This document shows positions 47,362 to 53,547 of a DNA stretch of 53,547 bases, in pieces (position 1 is the stretch's first letter; every line of letters starts with the position of its first letter). This DNA comes from Candidatus Neomicrothrix sp. UBA2131 (GTDB taxonomy: Bacteria; Actinomycetota; Acidimicrobiia; Acidimicrobiales; MedAcidi-G1), in NCBI GenBank assembly GCA_002329075.1, contig DCXR01000062.1:1-53547 (forward strand), in the 5' to 3' direction. A program made the position numbers and the translations under genes. A model generated the notes under the pieces. It ran no database searches, was not told the origin of the DNA, and worked only from the letters and a program-made list of their open reading frames with translations.

Positions 47362-50079
47362 CTACTCGTACGAGATCGCCTCGAGGATGTCGAGGCGTGC
47401 GGCGCGTCGTGCCGGGAAGATGGCGGCGACCACTCCGAACAGCCCGGCCACCAGCAGGTAGAGCGACAGTTGCATCACCGGCACCGAGGTCACGTCGATG
47501 AACGTCTCGGGCAGGGCGGCGGTCGCCGCCAGTCCGAACAGCACGCCCATGGCCACCCCCAGGATGCCGCCGAACAGGGCGATGATCACGGCCTCCCAGC
47601 GCACCATCCGGCGCATCTGCCGGCGGGTCATGCCGACCGCCCGAAGGAGGCCGAGTTCGCGGGTCCGTTCGTAGACGGACAGTGCCAGCGTGTTGGTGAT
47701 GCCCAGCACGGCGATGAAGAGCGACAGCCCGAGGAACACGGTGATGATCGAGAGCAACTGGTCGAGACGGCCCTCCATCTGCTCACGGAGTTCGTGGGCG
47801 TTGTTGACGCTGGCCTGCGGGTAGTCGTCGGTGATCGTTTCGACCAGTTCACGGGCTTCGACCGGGTCGGCACCCTCCGTGTAGGCAATCGATATCGAGT
47901 TGTCGGGTGCCCGTGGCAGGAAGCGGTCGAAGGCGCCGTTGTCGATCACCCAGTTGCCCATCATGGTCGAGTCGTCGAACACGGCACCCACGCTGAACGC
48001 CTCCTGGCGGCCGCCGGGGAAGCCGACGTTGACCAGCGAGCCGACGCCGATACCGAGGTCCGCAGCGGGATCGACGTGCAGCAGCAGTGAGTACCTGGCG
48101 CCACCGGTCGGCGGGTTCGCCGGGTCGCCGTCGACGATCCCGAGCTTCATGTGGGAGTCGACGAGAGCGAGGTCGACACCGCCCACGTCCTTGTCGTCGC
48201 CGTCGACGGTCATCCCCCCGAGGGCGAACCGGTAGAGGGCGGTGGACGCCACCAGGTCCGGGTGCCCGACCCCGACCTCGGCCAGCCGCTCGGACAGCTC
48301 GTCCGGCAGTCCATCGGTCGGGCTGAACGAGCCCGTGTAGACGAAGAGGTCTGCTTGGACGCCGTCCTCTAGGGCGTGCACGATGGTGGCCTTCATCGAG
48401 TCGCTGACCACGGCGGCCATGGACACGAGGGCGAGCCCCACCGTGAGGGCGGCGGCGGTAGCCGCCGTGCGTCGCGGTGACCGGCGGGCGTTTTCGCCGG
48501 CCAGGTGCCCCGGTGTTCCGAAGAGGCGCCCGATCGGGCGACCCAACATGGCGGCCGCGGGTCGGGCCACCACCGGGCTGAGCAGGTATACGCCCAGGAA
48601 GGTTCCGAGGGCGCCGAGGCCGAGGCTGAACAGCAGCGGCCGGGTTTCGAGTTCGACGGTCATGCCGATGGCGAGGAGGGCCAGGCCGATCAGGGCGACC
48701 ACGCCGCCGGTCTGAAGCCTCCGCTTCAGACCGGTGGGGGTGAGGCGCACGTCGTCGCGCAGGGAGGCGACGGGAGAAATGGACCGCACCCGTCTTGACG
48801 GTCCGATCGAGGATGCCACCGTCGTGCCGATGCCGACCAGAGCGGCGATCAGCAGCGTGCGGGGTCGGATCGGAATGCTGCCCGGTAGCTCTCCGAAGCC
48901 CGTCGAGACGAGGAGCAGGCGTAGTAGCAGGGCCAGCAGGTAGCCGCCTACGAGGCCGATGGCGGTGGCAACCGTGCCGATCACCAACGCCTCGAACCGG
49001 ATCGAGCGGCTGACCTGGCGACCGGTGGCCCCGAGTGCCCGGAGCAGCGCCAACTCGCGCACGCGTTGACCCAGCACGATCGAGAACGTGTTGTTGATGA
49101 TGAACGTGCTCACCACCACGGCGATGATTGCGAAGGCCAGCAGGACCGATGAGATCACGGTGATGAACAGGTCGAAGTCGGTGGTCGACTCCTCTATCTG
49201 TTGTTCGCTGGTGATGACCTCGAGCTCCGGCTCCAGAAGGCCGACCAGCATCTCCGCGATGGCCTGGAGGTCCTCGGGCATCTCAGGCAACTCGGCCAGG
49301 AATGCGTCCTGTGCTGCATCGAGTTCAACCTGGATGGCCGCCTGGACGGTGTCCCGGTCGGCATCCGGTTGGATCGTCACGTCGATCTGGTCGAACAGTC
49401 CCTCCATGTCGAGGAACTCCTGAGCGGTGTGGTGGTCGAAGGCCGACATGTTCGCGGCGACGGTCTTGTTCTCGTCGGGGTCGCCGAAGTTGAAGATGCC
49501 GACCAGGAGGAATTCCCGCAGCCCGGTGGGACCGCTGACCCGGTAGGTCTCGCCGATGGCGAACCCGTGGTCGGCGGCGGTTCGGGCGTCCATGGCGAAC
49601 TCGGCTACGAGGTCGGGATCGTCGTGGAGCGATCCGACCCTTTCGGGTGCCCGGCCCTCGATCAGGAACATATTCTGGAGTCCCGATACCTCGGGGGAAT
49701 AGATCAGGCCAAGCTGTGGAGCGGCCCTCGAGGGGACTGCACGGGCCTTCTCGTCGCCGTCGGCGGGGATGATGGGGACGACGTTCCACATGGCGATCCG
49801 GGGGGCGACCTCGGCCACGCCCGGGACCTTGGCCACGATCGCCTCGAGCTCTTCGGGAATGGGGGGCCTGTTCAGGCGTTCGCCCTCGCCGATCGATGTG
49901 CGGACCACGAGGTCGAGGTTCCCGGTGATGTCGGTGGCGAGCTCGTCGAAGGTGTCGCGGATCTTGTCGGTCAGGAAGAACGACGTGGACAGGAAGGCGA
50001 CGCCGAGGACCACGGCCAGCGTGGTCAGGGCATAGCGCAGCTTGCGCCTGGCGATGTTGCGGAGCGTCAGGCGGAGCAT
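47362..50079 (-). CDS. FtsX/MacB-type ABC transporter permease
   Basis: 905 aa. An N-terminal membrane helix (YALTTLAVVLGVAFLSTSFF) leads into a large extracellular MacB-like region (about 45-310). An FtsX core follows (LLALFAIIAVVVSTFIINN-like segment, then GQRVRELALLRALGATGRQV), then a second extracellular region (about 545-780) and a second FtsX core with YERTRELGLLRAVGMTRRQM and LFGGILGVAMGVLFGLAAT. The double-FtsX architecture is that of actinobacterial exporters of lipoproteins, lipids or peptides. It is encoded 51 bases downstream of its ATPase. Substrate unknown. Confidence 0.94.
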   Translation of the reverse strand: MLRLTLRNIARRKLRYALTTLAVVLGVAFLSTSFFLTDKIRDTFDELATDITGNLDLVVRTSIGEGERLNRPPIPEELEAIVAKVPGVAEVAPRIAMWNVVPIIPADGDEKARAVPSRAAPQLGLIYSPEVSGLQNMFLIEGRAPERVGSLHDDPDLVAEFAMDARTAADHGFAIGETYRVSGPTGLREFLLVGIFNFGDPDENKTVAANMSAFDHHTAQEFLDMEGLFDQIDVTIQPDADRDTVQAAIQVELDAAQDAFLAELPEMPEDLQAIAEMLVGLLEPELEVITSEQQIEESTTDFDLFITVISSVLLAFAIIAVVVSTFIINNTFSIVLGQRVRELALLRALGATGRQVSRSIRFEALVIGTVATAIGLVGGYLLALLLRLLLVSTGFGELPGSIPIRPRTLLIAALVGIGTTVASSIGPSRRVRSISPVASLRDDVRLTPTGLKRRLQTGGVVALIGLALLAIGMTVELETRPLLFSLGLGALGTFLGVYLLSPVVARPAAAMLGRPIGRLFGTPGHLAGENARRSPRRTAATAAALTVGLALVSMAAVVSDSMKATIVHALEDGVQADLFVYTGSFSPTDGLPDELSERLAEVGVGHPDLVASTALYRFALGGMTVDGDDKDVGGVDLALVDSHMKLGIVDGDPANPPTGGARYSLLLHVDPAADLGIGVGSLVNVGFPGGRQEAFSVGAVFDDSTMMGNWVIDNGAFDRFLPRAPDNSISIAYTEGADPVEARELVETITDDYPQASVNNAHELREQMEGRLDQLLSIITVFLGLSLFIAVLGITNTLALSVYERTRELGLLRAVGMTRRQMRRMVRWEAVIIALFGGILGVAMGVLFGLAATAALPETFIDVTSVPVMQLSLYLLVAGLFGVVAAIFPARRAARLDILEAISYE

Positions 50080-50130
50080 GGGGAGCGACCTGCGTGCTCG
50101 GTGTTCGGGTGGTGCATCGGAATCCCGGTC

Positions 50131-50895
50131 TCAGCCGCCGAGTTCCTTGATGCGGTCGAAGACGGCGTCGGCGGTCGGCTGGTAGATCTCGTCCACGATT
50201 CGGCCATCGCCCAGGAACAGGACCCTGTCGGCCCTTGCCGCTGCAGCAGCGTCGTGCGTGACGAGCACGAGTGTCTGGCCCAGGTCGTTGACCGCGTCTC
50301 GTAGGAAGTCGAGCACCTCGGAGCCGGTCACCGAGTCGAGGTTGCCGGTCGGTTCGTCGGCAAACACGATCGAGGGCTTTGACGCCAGGGCACGGGCGAT
50401 GGCGACGCGCTGCTGTTGGCCGCCCGAGAGCTCGTTGGGTCGGTGGTCGAGGCGGTCGCCGATGCCGATGGAGGTGACGACCTGGTCCAGCCACTCGGGG
50501 TCGGCGGAGCGGCCGGCGAGGGTCAGGGGCAGGTTCAGGTTCTCGATCGCCGTCAGCGTGGGGAGCAGGTTGAACGCCTGGAACACGAAGCCGACCCGGT
50601 CGCGGCGCAGCAGGGTGAGGTCCCGTTCGGAGAGGCCGCCCAGTTCCGTGTCGCCGATGAAGGCCGATCCGGAGGTCAGGTCGTCGAGACCGGCGGCGCA
50701 GTGCATCAGGGTCGACTTGCCGGATCCGGAAGGGCCCATGATGGCCGTGAAGCGTCCCGCGCCGAAGTCGACGGTGACGCCGTCGAGGGCCCGGACTTCT
50801 GTGTCGCCACTGCCGTAGTGCTTGTGGCCGTCGGCTATCCGTGCTGCCGCCGTCACCTCGTTCTCGACCTGGTGTGTGGGTGAGTCGATGCTCAT
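50131..50895 (-). CDS. ABC transporter ATP-binding protein (MacB/LolD type)
   Basis: 254 aa. Walker A GPSGSGKS at 54-61, Q-loop VGFVFQAFNLLP, signature ELSGGQQQRVAIARAL, Walker B IVFADEPTGNLDS and H-loop LVTHD are all present. The FNLLPxLTxxEN motif is characteristic of the MacB/LolD/FtsE subfamily, which works with FtsX-fold permeases through mechanotransmission rather than by moving substrate through the membrane. It partners the double-FtsX permease just downstream. Confidence 0.96.
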   Translation of the reverse strand: MSIDSPTHQVENEVTAAARIADGHKHYGSGDTEVRALDGVTVDFGAGRFTAIMGPSGSGKSTLMHCAAGLDDLTSGSAFIGDTELGGLSERDLTLLRRDRVGFVFQAFNLLPTLTAIENLNLPLTLAGRSADPEWLDQVVTSIGIGDRLDHRPNELSGGQQQRVAIARALASKPSIVFADEPTGNLDSVTGSEVLDFLRDAVNDLGQTLVLVTHDAAAAARADRVLFLGDGRIVDEIYQPTADAVFDRIKELGG

Positions 50896-50958
50896 GGCTG
50901 GCAGGCTAGGCGCGGGTTTCCGTATGTACCCATCGAATCAGACCTGAAGGGGGCGAGA

Positions 50959-51471
50959 GTGACCAAGGACCCGAAGGTGCTCCTGCGGCGGGTCGGGGCG
51001 GCCGACCTGTCGGCGGTCCGGCATCTCAACACGGCGGCTGTACCAGCGGTCAACGGCCTTCTGGTCGAGGAGGTGGCCTGGTTCGCCGAGGTTGCCCACA
51101 CGTTTCTGGTGGCGGTTCCCTCGGATCGCCCGGACGGCACCCCGGTCGGATTCCTGGTCGGGTTGGAGGGCCCGGGCCTCGACTACGACAGCCTCAACTA
51201 CCGGTGGTTCAGTGAACGGTACGAGCACTTCCTATACGTGGACCGGGTGGTGGTCGACCCGTCCGAACAGGGTCGTGGCATCGGCCGGTCCCTCTACGAG
51301 GCGTTCGTCGAACGGGCCGATGGGCACACGTTCCTCTGTGCCGAGGTCAATGTCCGTCCCCGCAACGAGGGCTCGCTGGCCTTCCACGATGCCTTCGGGT
51401 TCGCGGCGGTCGGCGAGCAGGACACCGAGGCCGGCGTCAAGAGGGTGCGGATGTTTGCGAAGGAACTCTGA
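50959..51471 (+). CDS. GNAT family N-acetyltransferase
   Basis: 170 aa. LLRRVGAADLSAVRHLN starts the fold. HFLYVDRVVVDPSEQGRGIG is motif A with the acetyl-CoA loop QGRGIG, and NEGSLAFHDAFGFAAVGEQ is motif B. The long loop with DYDSLNYRWFSERYEHFLYVDR is typical of a subgroup annotated as GNAT proteins of unknown substrate. GTG start with a GA-rich AAGGGGGCGAGA upstream. It is divergent from the ABC transporter genes. Confidence 0.92.
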   Translation: MTKDPKVLLRRVGAADLSAVRHLNTAAVPAVNGLLVEEVAWFAEVAHTFLVAVPSDRPDGTPVGFLVGLEGPGLDYDSLNYRWFSERYEHFLYVDRVVVDPSEQGRGIGRSLYEAFVERADGHTFLCAEVNVRPRNEGSLAFHDAFGFAAVGEQDTEAGVKRVRMFAKEL

Positions 51472-51500
51472 GTTCCCGGAGGCCGGTCGGTGGGGTGCGC

Positions 51501-51719
51501 CTACTCGGCGACCAGGACCGTGCCGCTGGGCCGGCGCCCTTCTGCGCCGCACGACCAGCAGGGTGCGGCCGGTCGGCCCCGCCATGTGACCTCGCAGCGC
51601 CCGCATGTGAGCGTCATGGTGTCGGGTGGCTCGAGGACGGCTGTACGAAGTGTGGGCGCTTCGTCGGCGAGGAGGAATCGCATCGTCTCGACTGGCGCTG
51701 GTACCGGCACTGGGGCCAT
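51501..51719 (-). CDS. Small zinc-ribbon-like protein
   Basis: 72 aa. The C-terminal half has two CxxC pairs, LTCGRCEVTWRG and APCWSCGAEG, spaced as in a zinc ribbon, while the first half (RFLLADEAPTLRTAVLEPPD) is strand-rich. This could be a nucleic-acid-binding or protein-interaction finger. The ATG at 51719 avoids a long low-complexity leader present in the open frame upstream. It is convergent with the GNAT gene. Confidence 0.6.
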   Translation of the reverse strand: MAPVPVPAPVETMRFLLADEAPTLRTAVLEPPDTMTLTCGRCEVTWRGRPAAPCWSCGAEGRRPSGTVLVAE

Positions 51720-51880
51720 GCGCGGCACCCTAACCACACGGCATGGACGGCCCGGTGGACCCTCTGGCCGGGGAGCAGGTGGTTGAGCCGACCGGTAGCA
51801 GGTGGTCCGGGCGCCCGTAGCCTGTGTTTCCGATCCCGTCACGTCGGCGGGCCACCGATGAGGCAACGAGGATCCCGTTC

Positions 51881-52393
51881 ATGCAGTTCGACAACCCGCC
51901 AGAAATGGAAATCGACACGGACAGGTCCTATTCGGCGGAAATGGTGACCAGCCTCGGGTCGATGACCATCCACCTCGACCCGGTACGCGCCCCCAGGACG
52001 GTGAACAGCTTTGTATTCCTCGCCCGGCAGGGCTTCTTCGACGGCGTGATCTTCCACCGGGTGATCAACGGCTTCGTCGTCCAGGGCGGCGATCCGACGG
52101 GCACCGGCCGCGGCGGTCCCGGATACCGCTTCGATGACGAACTCCCACAGCCGGGTCGCTACGAGTTGGGCTCCCTGGTGATGGCGAACGCCGGGCCGGA
52201 CACCAACGGAAGCCAGTTCTTCATCATCACCGGACCCAACGGTGTGGGACTGCCCCCGCAGTACTCACTGTTCGGAAAGGTCGTGAAGGGCTTCGAGGTA
52301 GCCGAGGCCATGCAGCAGGTCCCCACCGGATCCGGCGACCGGCCCATCGACGATGTGGTGATCGAGAGCGTGGTCATCGCCGAAGGTGACTGA
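51881..52393 (+). CDS. Peptidyl-prolyl cis-trans isomerase, cyclophilin type
   Basis: 170 aa. FDGVIFHRVINGFVVQGGDP is the cyclophilin signature with the catalytic Arg, GSLVMANAGPDTNGSQFFII the substrate groove, and YSLFGKVVKGFEVAEAM the last helix. There is no signal peptide or membrane anchor, so it is cytoplasmic. The ATG at 51881 follows a moderately purine-rich stretch; the in-frame ATG at 51824 adds an Arg-rich leader and is less likely. Confidence 0.95.
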   Translation: MQFDNPPEMEIDTDRSYSAEMVTSLGSMTIHLDPVRAPRTVNSFVFLARQGFFDGVIFHRVINGFVVQGGDPTGTGRGGPGYRFDDELPQPGRYELGSLVMANAGPDTNGSQFFIITGPNGVGLPPQYSLFGKVVKGFEVAEAMQQVPTGSGDRPIDDVVIESVVIAEGD

Positions 52394-52435
52394 ATCGTTT
52401 CCTGGCGCCAGACAGACAACTCGAGGAGTGGGCAA

Positions 52436-53293
52436 GTGGGCATTCAACAGGTAGGCATCGTGGGCGGAGGACAGATGGGCGGCGGCGTGGCCGAGGTCAT
52501 GGCCAAGGCCGGGTTGGCGACGGTCGTGCGCGAAATCGACGCTGCTGCCGCTGAGCGCAGCCGGTCGGGGATCGAGCGCTCGTTGGGTCGGGCGCTCGAG
52601 CGGGGCAAGCTCGACGAGGATGGGCATTCGGCCGCACTCGGCAACCTGTCGTTCACCACCGATCTCGCCGATCTCGCCGACTGCGACCTGGTCGTCGAGG
52701 CCATCGTCGAGGACTTTGGACTCAAGGCCGAGGTGTTCGCCGAGTTGGACCGGGTGGTCACGTCCCCCGAGGCCATCCTGGCCACCAACACGTCTTCGAT
52801 TCCCATCATCGACATAGCGATGCGTACGGGTCGACCCGAGCAGGTTGTCGGCCTCCATTTCTTCAATCCGGCTCCGGTCATGAAGTTGGTCGAGGTCATC
52901 CCCTCGGTACGCACCCTGCCGACAGTTGTCGACCGGGTCACCGGCTTCGCCACCGATGTCATCGGCAAGACGGTCGTCGCGGCGAAGGACCGGGCTGGTT
53001 TCGTCGTCAACATGCTGCTCGTGCCCTACCTGTTGGGCGCCATGCGGATGCTCGAGGGTGGCCACGCCACCGCCGAAGACATCGACACCGGCATGAAGTT
53101 GGGTGCGGCCCACCCGATGGGCCCGCTCGAGTTGAGCGACCTGATCGGCCTCGACACCATGTTGCTGGTGGGAGAGACGCTGTATGCGGAGTACGGGGAG
53201 CCGTCGTACGCCCCGCCGCCGCTGCTCAAGCGAATGGTCGCAGCCGGCCAGTTGGGCCGCAAGACCGGCAAGGGCTTCTACGAGCATTCCTGA
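52436..53293 (+). CDS. 3-hydroxybutyryl-CoA dehydrogenase
   Basis: 285 aa NAD(P)-dependent short-chain 3-hydroxyacyl-CoA dehydrogenase. VGIVGGGQMGGGVAEVMAKAG is the NAD-binding loop. LATNTSSIPIIDIA and VGLHFFNPAPVMKLVEVI carry the catalytic Ser and His-Glu pair region. GHATAEDIDTGMKLGAAHPMG and GRKTGKGFYEHS are the C-terminal domain signatures. GAGGAG at 52423-52428 precedes the GTG start at 52436. It is a general CoA-ester enzyme (butyrate, PHB or beta-oxidation). Confidence 0.96.
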   Translation: MGIQQVGIVGGGQMGGGVAEVMAKAGLATVVREIDAAAAERSRSGIERSLGRALERGKLDEDGHSAALGNLSFTTDLADLADCDLVVEAIVEDFGLKAEVFAELDRVVTSPEAILATNTSSIPIIDIAMRTGRPEQVVGLHFFNPAPVMKLVEVIPSVRTLPTVVDRVTGFATDVIGKTVVAAKDRAGFVVNMLLVPYLLGAMRMLEGGHATAEDIDTGMKLGAAHPMGPLELSDLIGLDTMLLVGETLYAEYGEPSYAPPPLLKRMVAAGQLGRKTGKGFYEHS

Positions 53294-53547
53294 GGGGAGC
53301 GAGGTCCGGGTGCCGTACCCTCGCGCCCGATCTGGCTCGCGAAGCCGGCGGCAACGAGTGCCGGCCCGGCGGCCGGCAGGTGGAGGGCCAGGAACCGGTC
53401 GCCGCTGACGCTGTCGGCGATGAGAGCGGTGGTTCTCGTCGCCGGCTGCCCGGGTAGCGGCGTTGGCGACCGTGGCACGTATGTAGCCGCTCCCGGCACC
53501 TGTGAGCGCTGCGCCGGCGATGAACATCGGCAGGCAACGGCGTTCCG
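53278..53547 (-). pseudogene. Possible 3' end of a membrane protein, frameshifted and cut by the window edge
   Basis: On the minus strand from the right edge, one frame reads a plausible hydrophobic sequence (LPMFIAGAALTGAGSG, then YIRATVANAATRAAGDENH) and then turns into Arg-rich noise. Another frame carries on with ALIADSVSGDRFLALHLP and AAGPALVAAGFASQIG to a stop at 53278. Deleting one C near 53441 would join them. It might be the C-terminus of a transporter such as an MFS permease, but no family motif is certain. Confidence 0.3.

Overview
The window reads as one contiguous, ordinary chromosomal stretch of a high-GC actinobacterium. Coding density is very high, GTG starts are common, and many neighbouring genes share GTGA or TGATG start/stop overlaps. 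The gene set points to a class Acidimicrobiia-like lineage (inference): a coproporphyrin-dependent heme route (HemQ/ChdC, HemE, a HemY/CgoX-type oxidase), an F420/deazaflavin-type oxidoreductase, a PAC2 protein, a HelD-like helicase, a CIRCE-controlled groEL, and many CoA-ester catabolic genes. I see no rRNA, tRNA, CRISPR array, prophage or insertion sequence.

Layout. 1-9.4 kb is housekeeping: the 3' end of a LytR_C-type protein, glycerate kinase, a MoaD/ThiS protein, CIRCE plus groEL, fdhD, hemQ, a frameshifted larE, a small receiver-like protein, glnD and a Nudix hydrolase. 9.4-11.8 kb holds small metabolic or unknown genes and a truncated acyl-ACP desaturase remnant. 11.9-19.3 kb is a (deoxy)nucleoside salvage locus. 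cdd-deoA on the plus strand faces a tightly coupled minus-strand operon, PNP - phosphopentomutase-like PGM - deoC - catalytic ALDH - catalytically dead short ALDH. The last two look like a bacterial ALDH16 split into two genes. 19.4-23.2 kb has a hotdog thioesterase, a deazaflavin-type protein, a SnoaL-like protein, a small membrane protein and a large surface lipoprotein hydrolase with a Thr/Pro stalk.

23.3-33.9 kb is the most distinctive part, a CoA-ester catabolic region. It has a two-domain family III CoA-transferase, a MaoC-DUF35-MaoC fusion and a thiolase-fold aldolase (matching ChsH2 + ChsH1 + Ltp2 of steroid side-chain cleavage, but fused and with the DUF35 zinc ribbon lost). On the opposite strand are an amidohydrolase and an acetoacetate-decarboxylase-fold protein. 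Then come a MarR regulator, a 20-bp perfect-arm palindrome, and a three-gene B12 mutase operon (large subunit, B12 subunit, MeaB GTPase). The large subunit carries the Phe/Gln pair expected of an isobutyryl-CoA-type mutase rather than a methylmalonyl-CoA mutase.

34-38.3 kb looks like a cell-envelope glycan set (GtrA, two methyltransferases, an alpha/alpha-toroid protein, a GT4 glycosyltransferase). 38.4-53.5 kb returns to housekeeping: dtd, a methyltransferase, apolipoprotein N-acyltransferase (with Ser in place of the catalytic Cys), the HemY/CgoX-type oxidase, hemE, a patatin, a HelD-like helicase with an inverted-repeat-rich leader, an FtsX/MacB-type ABC exporter, a GNAT, a zinc-ribbon peptide, a cyclophilin and 3-hydroxybutyryl-CoA dehydrogenase. 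At the right edge is the apparently frameshifted 3' end of a possible membrane protein.

All functional calls come from motif and family recognition by eye; no searches were run.
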